Positions 1 to 10,610 of a DNA stretch of 64,000 nt are shown here, one piece after another. The stretch covers positions 1,054,001 through 1,118,000 of the forward strand of contig JAMAHW010000001.1 in assembly GCA_023627715.1 (NCBI GenBank). Direction: 5' to 3'. The position numbers and the translations under genes were made by a program. The notes beneath the pieces are model-generated. The model was not told the origin of the DNA. It was given only the letters and a program-made list of their open reading frames with translations, and made no database searches. Source of the stretch: Periconia sp. R9002 (taxonomy: Eukaryota; Ascomycota; Dothideomycetes; Pleosporales; Periconiaceae). Numbering within the stretch: the stretch's first letter is position 1; every line of letters begins with the position of its first letter.

Positions 1-347
1 GTTCTCGAGAACCATGTTGCAATGACGGTCGAAGGCCTTGACGCGAGCAAGGAGCTTGCGATTGTTGCGGCATGAGATGAGGACTTGGGTGCGACTGCGG
101 ACAGCGGTCTGGAGAATGGAAAGTGGACCGGTAGTGAGCTCGTGCTCTTCGACTTGGGCGACTTCGTATTCGCTGGGGTGAACGGTCAGTTTGTCATGCG
201 AGTGGGTAGAGTGGAAGCTTTAGGAACGTACGTCAACTCATTTCGCGGCTTGCTGAGAAGCTCCCTGTAAGATGGATGTTAGTCACTGGATATAATACAT
301 GCGGGTGGATTGGGCAAGAATACGTACTGAATCTTTGCCTCGACCAT
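1..347 (-). CDS. SMD2: Small nuclear ribonucleoprotein Sm D2 (partial, 3' end outside window)
   Basis: Core spliceosomal Sm-ring subunit of U1, U2, U4 and U5 snRNPs. Three exons on the minus strand are joined by consensus introns: 347-328 (ATG GTC GAG...), 264-232, and 172 to the window edge; introns are 327-265 and 231-173. The 75 visible residues include a short N-terminal helix region ([10 protein letters not shown]), then the Sm1 fold with [27 protein letters not shown] and [14 protein letters not shown], which closely follow human SmD2. The rest of the Sm fold lies beyond base 1. The very short first exon (20 nt) is a typical fungal arrangement. Identity is very secure; the exact ends of the two tiny exons rest on splice consensus and frame. 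Confidence 0.93.
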
Positions 348-1042
348 CTTGTATATAGAAAGCTCGCGTAGTCGACTGTATTGAGGAAGAGTGGTAAAGA
401 AGGCTGCTAGGGTGCGGTGACAGCTACGCTGATGTTAGTTTCTAATTAACCGAAGTTGTGCCTGCTGTGGGCTTGCGAACAGAATAAAACCCACCTTCGA
501 GTCAATGCGAATCCGTTGAGGCACAGAGACTGGGTGAAATTCGTCGGAATAGGGTATCTTGAGCGTACACAACCGGGACAATGAGAGCTGGCGGAGGGGG
601 AGCTTTTGTCAATACGGTTGTGATTAAGACCCAGCAAAACGTGATTTGGAGCCTAATCGGAGCTCGGCCAATCGGTTTTTCCGCGGGACCGCGTCGGTAC
701 GTCGCGTCAATCCCAAAACTGTGAATTATGAATTCATCATGGAAAAAGCTTTAATAGTAATATGACGAGAAAATCAGAAACGAAAAAAAAATTGATCAAC
801 AGATCCCCTCAATGTTCGCCCTAGCCATCTCATCAAACTCTGCCCAGACAAACCTGGAAGATACTCGGCCACGCACGAGGAACATGGCACCTCACATAGC
901 AATTCCGCCTCTCCGACGCCTTGAAAACAGTAATGTATCTTTGAATCTGAATATTTTATGGACAAACAAGCTATTCGTCAAGTGTGCGAGGGGTGGAAGA
1001 GTGGATCACGTGAATGGCTATTCACCATACCTATGTACATTG
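348..1042. other. Upstream region of SMD2, no gene
   Basis: No supported coding sequence. It holds one copy of a CCAAT-containing 20-bp repeat (665-684), whose second copy sits upstream of the ams2-like gene. The stretch 348-660 is the presumed SMD2 promoter. Confidence 0.6.
665..684 (+). repeat. CCAAT-containing 20-bp direct repeat, copy 1
   Basis: CGGCCAATCGGTTTTTCCGC occurs exactly here and again at 4764-4783. Similarity extends discontinuously downstream (CGTCG ... CGCGTCAA in both). It contains a CCAAT core, about 320 bp upstream of the SMD2 start codon. Confidence 0.85.
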
Positions 1043-1044
1043 TA

Positions 1045-1196
1045 GGGTTTGGCTGGGTTGGGAGCAGGCAGTCAACAGTATTTCACACTTTGATACACTG
1101 TTAAACAGTCTGTAGAAGGTACGTTGAGAGGTTTTTAGCAGTATTTTAAAGTAGAAAGTGCGGTTAACACCCTGTTCCCAACCTAGCCAAAACCCG
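1045..1196. mobile_element. MITE-like foldback element with TA target-site duplication
   Basis: The left end (TA|GGGTTTGGCTGGGTTGGGAG) and the reverse complement of the right end (TA|CGGGTTTTGGCTAGGTTGGG) match over roughly 60 nt with scattered mismatches, many of them G/A or C/T. The element is about 152 bp, flanked by TA dinucleotides at 1043-1044 and 1197-1198, as for Tc1/mariner-like non-autonomous elements. It contains no coding capacity. Confidence 0.65.
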
Positions 1197-1306
1197 TAAG
1201 GTAAACACCTCACGTTTTCCGGTGGATTGTCGTGAAGCCCTGTCGATGGCTGCTGCATCTGATGGAGCAGGTGAAACTCGTCAGAGATTGGATGTGAGAA
1301 CTCAAT

Positions 1307-2114
1307 GTGCTTGCGAAGGCATACGCCATATCCAATGATCCGACCGCAATAGGTTACGGAGGTGCTTCATTCTTAGAAGCGTTAAAGGGCTGCCCGTATT
1401 TCTCAATCTCGCTTATGGTAGCAAACCCGGCAGCTGTCGCTACTAAGCAATTGTTCCAGCGCGTTGTAGAAATGTTGGTGAGTAAGAACGTTGGGCATGT
1501 TGTCGCTTGGATAGAAGGGATATTTTGACCACTCGGCTCAAAATATCTATGGATGCTGGTGATGAGTTGAAGCACATCTACACAGAGATGCTGCTGAAAG
1601 ACTGTTAATACGATTCCATTTTGCTCAATGCTATCTAGGGAGCTCAGCAATCGCTGCGGCCCAAGACGCTGGCGCAGATATTTTGGTGTGTGGACGTGTC
1701 CCCGATGCATTGCCCATTGTGGCTGTCGTAGCTTGGTGGCATTATTATAAGCAAGAGGACTACGGGGAGTTCGCGCAAAGTCACATAGCTGGTTATCTTA
1801 TCGAATGCTCGACCTCTATCACTGGGGAGGGCAAACTACACACTGTCAGTGTAATCCGATCCTCTTTAGGTTCTTTTCGCCAATCTTGAGGTCAACACAG
1901 ATTCAAGAGATTATGGGTCGGTCAGATAACCAATTTGGGATACCCCATTGCCGAAATAAGTGCCCAAGGAGACGTAATCATCACCAAGTCCACTGGATCT
2001 AATGGAATTGTCACACCAAAAACTTGCAATAAACAGCTTTTGAATGAGATCCAAGGAGCATAATACTCGAACTCGAACGCCACAGCTGTCATGGATCAAG
2101 CCAATGTAATTCAA
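1307..2114 (+). pseudogene. Decayed AtuA-family (acyclic terpene utilisation) gene
   Basis: Several out-of-phase segments read like the AtuA family. At about 1360-1525: GGASFLEALKGCPYFS and VGHVVAWIEG. At about 1648-1840: GSSAIAAAQDAGADILVCGR followed by VPDALPIVAVVAWWHYYKQ and HIAGYLIECSTSITG (the family's GRvtD...W...GHlleC...TGG stretch). At about 1929-2060: NLGYPIAEISAQGDVIITK then STGSNGIVTPKTC and EIQGA. The order matches the family but frames change between segments and in-frame stops interrupt them, for example TAA at 2061-2063 and TGA at about 1526. No single ORF remains. Some breaks could be introns, but the TAA falls inside conserved sequence. AtuA proteins belong to bacterial and fungal terpene/branched acyl-CoA catabolism; the exact substrate here is unknown. 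Confidence 0.7.
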
Positions 2115-3465
2115 TGAGAAAAGGACGTGTCCAATTCATTGGGATCACTAGGCATCTTCCACCACGCACTACTAAAGTCGGTGTCACAGCTTTCGGGGGT
2201 ATACTACAAAACTACACTGAGCAATGACTGGTCTGGATATAACTGAGAAAGTGAAGTTTGCAGAGATCCAGATTAAGGATCGGTATGGAACAGAGTGTTT
2301 AAGCAGATTCAAAGAGTGGAGCTACGGTTCAATTACAATGCGGCCAATAAACGTCGTCAATTGTCTACCATCAGTATACCTCTTTTAGCGAAATCTCCAC
2401 CAACCGACCCCCCCCCCCCCGATAAGTGACAAGCTGCGCCTCGGGCGCCTGATTTTCTCGCTGAGTGAGTTCGTAAGGGCGAAACGGGAGGAAATGTATC
2501 TAGACAGAAAATCCCTAGCCACCTTCGCGCTACCTGCAGCATGCACGGTTTCATTAGTAAAATATATGGACACTTATCACTGTACCAGGCCATCAAGACA
2601 ATGAAAATGTGATTTTGTCTCAAATTTTACGACCCAAAGCGCAAGGACTACGGACCGGAGAGAGCACGTAGCGGAGCTAGGGACTCGAGGAATACACCAT
2701 CGATCTGCGTAGCCCACCGCCTTAAGGTTTGATCCACAGACCGAGAATCGCTTATCGTACCATTCTTAGCAAGTCCCAGATGAATGGTTGTTGGGATGTT
2801 CGCTTGATGATCTGAAATGTGAGTGTTCTCAAGAATAGGCTTTTGGTAGGCCGGAGTGGAGTTTTTCTTTTGCCGCCTCCAGAAATGCTAGAGTTACCAA
2901 CACCATCAATAGTCTATCAACACTACTATAAAGTGGAAAGAGCATTCCATATTTGCCCCATATGCCCAGTCAAATAGAATACTCTACTTAGGTCGCTGTG
3001 TTTGGTAGCTAGCTATCAGTAGGTTCATTGACGTCGCACGTTCCGCATTGATTTCAAAAGAAAACCTCGCTCAACATATTAACTCAACCAGCGCCTGTGC
3101 CATGGAATTCGGAGACAAAACAGTGTGTTAGAGTTTCTGAAGGTGCTTATGTGGTTGAAAAAAATATATTTGTAGGGTTATGAAACGATTGCAGGTGGCA
3201 GAATAGCAAAGTGCAACCATGAGAAGATCATTGACCATATCAGACTAAAAGGATTCTTGTTGAGAAGCACAACATAAACTTATTTCTTTTAAAAAGTTTG
3301 TTTCTCCTCTCATAGCTATGGCCCCACGTTCTTGCTGAACACAGATCCCGATAAAGGCAAGCATACAAGTCCCAGCTGCATCCCCAAGCTCTCAGTTACG
3401 ATTCTTCTTTGACACACTTTTTTCAAATTATCAGTGCCACCACTTCTTCCTGCAAGATTTCAATA
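2115..3465. other. Gene-free stretch with a C13 homopolymer
   Basis: No ORF with family resemblance is seen. A run of 13 C lies at 2408-2420. The last 100 bp before 3466 are the presumed remnant promoter of the PAN-domain relic. Confidence 0.5.
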
Positions 3466-4336
3466 ATAAGAGTCCTCACCACTCTGCACGCTCTCCTGAT
3501 CTCCGGGGCACTGGCACAGCTTACGCCCTCAGAGCACTACAACATCTACTCTAAACTAGAAGACAAGACGGAGGAGATCATACCTGGATATACCGTGCGC
3601 TTTAAGTGTGATATCTACGGCAGTCACAATGGTAAAATACTACCAGCAGCCTCTCCGCACGAATGCGCTGCGTGGTGCCAACGCACCACTTGCTGCCTTG
3701 GCAGCTCTTGGTCGTCTAACTATAAGACGTCAACGGTGCATTTTGAGCGGTGATCGTCCCCCCGGAAACCGTCCCAACACAATCGATATGAAGAAAGAGG
3801 ACCCGCTCCCAGTAGATTTAGACAAAGTCAATGAAGAGTGTCGGAAAGATTGGCAAGACTATATGGATCAGCTTGACGATTGCAAAAAATCGCGCCAACA
3901 GCTGTGAAGACCAGAAACTCAAGGATCAGCAATAGGCCTCAGAACAACTACTGGAATTCCAGGCTCAGGCTAACAAACAACTCAGTGAATGCAAAGAGCA
4001 AGACCTTAAGCATCAACAGGAATTGACACTATATATCGAGTGTAAATGGAGGAAAAACAGTATTGTATTCAACATACAATTTTTGAGTAAGCCTTAGGGG
4101 AAGGCTTAACTTGGCTCAAATGAATATTTGGCAATGGAGAAGTACTGCGAGAGAACTTTTATAGCACCAAGGGCGCGTCGAGAACACCGCAGGATCATTG
4201 CGGACATCAGTTCAAATACGGCACATACTTTGAAAACGAGAGTCTGGAAGCTTGCAAGGCCGAAAAGGCGGCGCCGTCTTGAACAAAAAATGCACCATTG
4301 GAATTACTTCGTGTTGTTGAATGTCATATTACCTTG
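3466..4336 (+). pseudogene. Broken secreted PAN/Apple-domain coiled-coil protein
   Basis: Frame 1 reads a signal-peptide-like stretch (RVLTTLHALLISGALAQ) and a cysteine-rich PAN/Apple-like segment (YTVRFKCDIYGSHNGKIL ... SPHECAAWC). Between about 3700 and 3740 the reading shifts to another frame (RQRCILSGDRPPGN), then runs into a Gln/Lys-rich coiled coil (CRKDWQDYMDQLDDCKK ... EDQKLKDQQ, stop TAG at 3933-3935, ASEQLLEFQAQANKQLSECK). A second PAN-like module follows in shifted frames (HCGHQFKYGTYFENESLEAC, then GAVLNKKCTI). The expected start codon before RVL is ATA (3466-3468), one transition from ATG. PAN-coiled coil-PAN layouts occur in secreted fungal proteins. The multiple shifts and stops make this a relic; an intron-rich functional gene is less likely. 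Confidence 0.55.
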
Positions 4337-5174
4337 ACATAAGTGTTTTTTTTTAGATGTTCTACAACTAGCACATGGGCAGACTTCTCTCTTATTGAGA
4401 TACCACATGGATTGGCGTTCTGAGACATTGTCGATGGACTGAAACCCCCCTGCTTGGTGACAAGATGAAAGCTTGCTGCCTAGTTTTAGTGTCACGTCAT
4501 CGAAGTCCTCCTCGATATCGGATGCACTGCCCACATCATTGATTTGATGTAGTGTCTCCTGGGCGATGGGAACGGGGTGTCTTTTAGAGCACCAACCACA
4601 CTTAGAAAAGCATAACGCGACGTGCCTTTCGTTACTGTAGAAGAACTTGGTGAGAACTTGAGGTGCACGTGTACATTACGTGTATAATCCGGGAAACTAT
4701 TTCGCATTAAAAATACTTGCCATTTCATTGATTTCGAAGACCTGGAGAGTCTGAGTCGCGGCGCGGCCAATCGGTTTTTCCGCACGGCCTAGCGTCGAGC
4801 TAGTGGGAACATCGCGTCAACCTCGAAGCTCTAATCGACCTGCTTCAAACACGAACACGCGCCTAGGCGCTTTTCTCTACGCGCCATTCCGGTATTTTCA
4901 TGACGTGAACGGGGATCCTTTTTCAAATTGTCCATTTCCTTCCTCCCTCTCGCCTGTTACTCTCTTTCCCGACGTGGCCCAACGCGTCCTCTTAGGAAAT
5001 GTGCTGCACACCCAGCCTCCACGCCAACAACAACCTTGTCCATTGTCCCAAGCCTGATCTACGCCTCGACATATTACTACCCACTTCCACCTCACCTCAC
5101 CTCGCCTGCAACCACTACTCCATCCCACTGGCACCATTCTCCCCTCCCCTCGCCGCCTCGGACGGTGGGCCGCC
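4337..5174. other. Upstream region of the ams2-like gene
   Basis: No gene is seen. It holds the second CCAAT repeat (4764-4783) and, from about 5000, a strongly pyrimidine-rich strand leading to the TATA box at 5175, a common core-promoter layout in filamentous fungi. Confidence 0.6.
4764..4783 (+). repeat. CCAAT-containing 20-bp direct repeat, copy 2
   Basis: Exact second copy of the sequence at 665-684, here about 410 bp upstream of the TATA box of the ams2-like gene. Both copies contain CCAAT and are followed within 60 bp by CGTCG and CGCGTCAA. Confidence 0.85.
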
Positions 5175-5182
5175 TATATAAA
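5175..5182 (+). promoter_or_regulatory. TATA box of the ams2-like gene
   Basis: TATATAAA lies 58 bp upstream of the ATG at 5240, downstream of a pyrimidine-rich tract. Confidence 0.6.
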
Positions 5183-5239
5183 GCCGCCGCCGTCATGACC
5201 GCACCCCACTCCCACGCTGCTCTCCAGCAAACTTCCGCC

Positions 5240-8200
5240 ATGTCGCCTACAGAGGGCTACGAGCAAAGCGTCGAGGACATTCCTCGACGACTTATGCGAG
5301 GCAAGCAGCAATGTGCAACAGCCTCCTTCTGGATCTCTTTCTAACTTCTTCCACAGTCAAGGTGCTTTACACGTTCGACGATCAGAACAAGTCAAACTGC
5401 CTCGCCCGTCTACCCAACGCCCAGAGCATCCCGACTATTCCCATCGACGAAAACATGCAAGTCGGAGTCATCGAACTGAAGACATGCATCCAGGCAGTCG
5501 TGGGCGCTAGGTAAACTTCCATTCGTCCTATTCTATTACTGCCACCATAAGCTCACATGCACCCTAGTCCCGAGCTTGTGGCCAAATTGGGTCACGATTA
5601 CACCGTGTATGCCTACGACTACTCCGAATATGAGACCCCCCTCGTCGGCCAAGGAATGCTTTCGTGGCTTCTTGCTTCCGCCTCCCCGACTCCTAATGCC
5701 CCCGCCGACGAATCGAAGACCATGGTCACCGGTCGCGTGTGCAAAAACATCCTGGGTCTCTTCTCCAATGGCATCAAAGAGACTCTGGAAGTCAAACTGA
5801 AGCTTGTCCCTGTGCCCACCTGCATGCAGAGTGAATATGTCGAGAACATGGAGAGGTATCACAATCTCAGCAGGGTCATGCCCCAAGGAATGGCCGATTA
5901 CAACGCTTGGGCCGAGTTCCTCAGGGCCAATCCTACTATTCGACAGCTAGCGCAGTCTGTACCTACAACCAACCCGCCGCCCGTCGAAAGGCAGCAATCG
6001 GGCGGAGTAGAGTCATTCCATGACATGCTGACCCGCCAAAATCCCAACGACGATACGAAGCGACCCGAGACTTTCCACGACCACCATTACAATACGTTTT
6101 ATAATCAAGATACCCGTGCTTCGAGCCCCGCTATGAGCACAGCCTCCTTTTCTGCATATCAACACCAACCACACCCAACACGCCCAGCCTCTCAAGCATC
6201 TTTTCACGGCGAACCCGCTAATCAGCTGAAACATGGATTACTGTCTGCAGATACAGGCGAGGAAGAGGAGGGTCCACCGAAGAAAAGAGCTCATATCACC
6301 AAGGCCAAAAGACCAAAGAAGAATGCCGCTTTAGGCACCAACACGGACTCGCTTCGTGTCACCGCCAGCACCGCCGCGTCCGTTCGAAACGTGCGTCCAA
6401 ATGGACCCAATCCTGGCGTTTCCGTTTCAATAGAGCAAGTCCCACGGGCACCCACGCCGCGGCCCGGAATTTCCGGTATGCCTCTCAGTCGTGGTCCGCT
6501 TCGCCCTCCAGCACCAAGTTTACTCCGGAATGGATCGATAGATGAAGGTCGCAGGCCATACATGTCGCCCTATGACAGCGGGATCATGTCAGACAATGCG
6601 ATGGAGTCGGGTGATGAGGATAAGGGGCGGAGCCCTGCAGAAACACCAATGACTCTACCGTCGTCACCACCTCCTATGCCCCCACGCACGATATCACCAG
6701 CTCGTTCCAGCCCGGAACTTCCGTCGTTGCCTCCTCCACCTCCCCCACTGCTTCCCCCCACGAACGATTCAGGTTTTGTCAGTGATGTGCCTAATGCAAA
6801 TGACGAAGTCGAAATGCAGGAGAAAGCGCCGGTGAGGAGCGGAAGCGCCCCGGCTCCTGTAACGAAACTGCGGAAAAAAGCCGATAACTCGAAGCGTGCG
6901 TGGGCTGAGCTCAATCCAGGACCAGTTGATCTGTTACCGCAGTCATATACTCCGAAACTAAACCCTTGCGGTCCATATGGCCGTCCGCGTGATACAGGAT
7001 CTGCTCCAGTAACGTCAATCCCTGAAGGAAGCGACCTCGCATCGTTTGGACCCAACACACCAGCTGATGAAGACTTTATGAGGTCATTTCAAGATCATCT
7101 CAAGTCTGTTGACCACAACGATAATCAGCAAAGGCCTGCTTCGGGGTCAATGCCTCCACATCCAGAGACGGTGTCTACTACCTGTCCACCACAAAATAAC
7201 CAGTTCGGACCGTCACAAACACCCATAAACAATGCCGGGTCGCCAGACATTCCGATTATTCCCCCCGCAGACGGAAATAATGTGGCCAACAACATCAATA
7301 AGCCCAAAGAGACCAGAACCAGAGGTCTACCGAGATCACACACGTGGTCTGGTGGTGAGCCGATGTCTGATGTTACACCCATGACCAATAATAAGCCAAC
7401 GAAATCGTCTTCAAGAGGTACTAGCAATCGCCCTAGAAAAGACCAAATCCGGAAAAAATTAGAAGAAGCTATCAGTGCTGGAGAGATGCCACAATACTGC
7501 AACAACTGCGGTCAGATTGACACGCCAGCTTGGAGACGGGCCTACATGCGTGTCGAAAAGGGAATCCCGGACAATATACAGGTATCCTCCAACGGAACTG
7601 ATATTACGGCCTTCGAGATAATAGAGCCCGAAGAGGACGATGAGGATCACTCCCCGAAATATCGCATCTTCAAGCAAGTTTTGGAGCCCGAGGAAACTGC
7701 ATCGGATACATTCACTGTTTTGACCCTTTGCAACCCTTGCGGCCTGTGGCTTGGCAAAAAGAATGCCATGCGGCCCCATGCTGTATGGTCCAAAACCGAG
7801 AAGCTCAAAAAGAAAAGGTCCCGTCGCCGCAAGTCAAAGGCAATGCACGAAATGACCATGTCTGACATAGTAGTCTCCAATTCCACAGCCAAGGCACCTG
7901 ACACTCAAGAACAACCTGGAATATCAGCATCTTTCGATGGCGCGACCGAACAAAAGTCACAATCGGCATTACTTAGACGTGCCTCGAGTGCTGGTGTTGG
8001 TGCTCAAAGTTCCTTTGCCGATACGTCCGCGGAGGCCGCCTTACTGCGTGCCATACGATCGAGTCCAGTGGGATTAAGGGGCAGCAAAGATTCACCAATT
8101 CATCTTGATACGGATCTGACACCCAAGCCTACGCGTAGGCTTCTATTCCCCTCACCTCGGCAGCCTGGCGAAAAGAAATTATTGTCGGATTCCCGGCCGC

Positions 8201-9222
8201 TCTTCCCGCCTAGAACACAGGCATCTGTGGGTGAAGCTACAGGACACGTTACCCCGGAGCTTGACATAGGAGAAGTTGACAAGGAAAACTGTCCGCCACC
8301 CGTAGGAGACGAGGACCATGAGCTCGTGCATTTGTTAGAAGGAACATCATCTCAAAAAACGACACCTACAGGCCGATCTTTTGAGGATCTACTGAAGACG
8401 CCAACACCTGGCTCACGCAACAATCAGTTGACTCCCAAGCGCAGTTCTGATTTTGCGGATATCACGACCCCCAGTCGCATGATGCGGACGCCGAGAACAA
8501 GTGGTCGAGCTGGGACTGTAGCTCCCGAAACACCATTTACTCGCCAATTGAATGCTTTACTGTCTGAAGGTTTACCGAGTTCACCTTCTCAGGCGATTGA
8601 TTTTTCAATTTTCCCTAGCTTCAATACACCTGGACGGAGTAATAACTCAGCTTTCCTCGATGTTCTGGGCGGAGAGTTCTCAAGTGACTTCCCTGTCCCC
8701 AGCTCTCCACCCATGGCACTGGGTTTCTCGGTGTTTGAGGACCCTAATACGAGCACCGTGGATCTCTGGAACGGCGCTGGTATCTTTGATGGCAATGATC
8801 TGATGTCCACACCTGCAGAACATATATCAGGGGCGGAACACCAGATGGCAGATGAAGATCCGTCTCTCCTCAGAATGCAAGGCCTCAGCGCCGATTTTGA
8901 GGTCCTGATCGCACAAGTTGCTGGGGATGCAGAAAGAACTTCTGAAAATGCAAAACCGAACATCGATAATCAAGCCCAGTCGCCTAATATTCCGGATCTC
9001 AACGCTACCGCTGTGAGCGAAAACCCTCAAAACGAAATGCAGGAAGCGAAACAAGCTCAAGCAGAGCAAGCCAAAACTCCACAGGCCCTTGTAAAGGTCG
9101 AGAGTCCTGAATATGAAGAAAGCCAGCCGACTGAGGCAGACAAGTCTCCTATCCCACTGGAAAATACAAAGGTGATTGCACTTGGAACATCCGAAACCAG
9201 CGCTGGCCCCGCAAGAACCTAA
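5240..9222 (+). CDS. ams2: Ams2/Spt21-family GATA-type transcription factor
   Basis: Predicted nuclear regulator related to fission-yeast Ams2 and budding-yeast Spt21, which control cell-cycle expression of histone genes (Ams2 also affects centromeric CENP-A loading). Exons 5240-5300, 5357-5510 and 5568-9222 give 1289 aa. Intron 1 is a GC-AG intron (G|GCAAGC...CCACAG); intron 2 is GT-AG. The N-terminus is the Spt21 domain (VKVLYTFDDQNKSNCLAR, VGVIELKTCIQAVVGA, YTVYAYDYSEYETPLVGQGM). A long Pro/Ser-rich disordered middle follows, then a GATA-like finger whose cysteines fall at about residues 716, 719, 793 and 796 (CNNC ... CNPC), so the loop is about 73 residues instead of 17-18. A basic patch (KKKRSRRRKSK) follows the finger. 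The C-terminal third has TP/SP motifs that could be CDK sites. The start is fixed by the TATA box and the exact match of the RVKVLYTF junction. Confidence 0.9.
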
Positions 9223-10610
9223 GTAGCAAATATTAGCGCTACGCCCAACAACCGAAGCAGGGAAGTCGCGTCCTCAATTCTGTCTGTGAGAAACGCTGCG
9301 GCTCGACTCCCTGCCTCTCACCGGTTACCTTTTTCGTTTTTTTCATTTCACACATGCATGCGTTAAGCGGCAATTCGTCTCTGGGATGGAAACCTCCGTC
9401 TACACACCATGCTCATTTCCCCGGCGCTTTTTGCATACAAATATGGATTGGGCTTACTTGGCATGATGATGCACGCATGCGGAGTCATTGAGCGAAGAGA
9501 GGACTCAATGGATTATCATTTTTTGTTTTTCTATTTTTGTATGAATGAAAGGAGAACACACGAATGGACGGCATGGTATGCATGGCAACGACCCGGGCGT
9601 TTTTGATGATCTTTATATTTTTTGTATAATACCACGGCTCTACTTGCTTGCGTACATAGTACGTGATTGCACTTTGCATATGCGGAACGTGAACGTAGGA
9701 TTAAGCGATCATTTGAGAGACAGATCCGTTGTGGTTTTTTTTGATATTTTAAGTGTGCGTAGATGATGCTTTCATGAAAACACGCGCAGACAGGTAGAAA
9801 CACGTATCCATCCATCCTTTGGTCGTATTTGACCACCGTGCTCTTGTCCCCACCCCAAAGCTGCTGCATGGTGATAAATAATTACCTGTGTGCACGTCTT
9901 AGCCACGGATGTTACACAAAAGTTTTACCTACTGTCGGATACCATGAGTGATTATACTAATTATTTGTAAAAACAAGAAAAATTTTTGATCCCCTTTATT
10001 GTATTTCTTGGTTGACTGGAGTCAGGATGTTAGCTAGTTGTTGTTTCTGTGGACCTGGGATCAAGAACTTGGTACAGTTTTACATAGAAGGAAATTCTAC
10101 ACGCGATGGCAACTCATCGAACATTGGTCCCTCTAGTCTGTTCAAATTCAACGGTTTGCAAATGAGGAAAGATGTTTGGGGCGACATGCTGTTTCCTTGA
10201 TGGAATTGGGGAAAACAGTTTCGGTCAGGCGTACCAGGATGTATCGACCGGATGGTTACATGAGATCTTTACCAGTGTTTATACCGCGACTGATTGCACC
10301 AATCGATTGCGATGAGAAAAACACGTTCGATGTATCGGCCGGATTCCGTCTATTTTTGTCCTTGAGGGTGGCCAAGTTTGTCACTGACAGTTTCGATGAT
10401 TTTCCAATTGTCTTCAGTGGGCACTCACATGGTTTGTAGTTTGATAGGGGCAAACAGACTGATTGAATTTATCGCTAATACTTAAATCGCTGCTATCGGC
10501 ATGAGCACCTGGCCATTCCAACTACGCGTGGGTGAGGGGACATACTGAACCTCCATCTCTTAAAGAGTACGCGAATTTCCAATCTGACTGGCCACCGCCT
10601 TTTGCCAAGA
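9223..10610. other. 3' flank of the ams2-like gene and intergenic DNA
   Basis: T-rich 3' untranslated-like sequence from 9223 to about 9800, then unremarkable DNA. Short ORFs here show no family resemblance. An ATG at 10501 could belong to a first exon of the next gene, but the implied intron (about 34 nt) would be unusually short. Confidence 0.45.
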
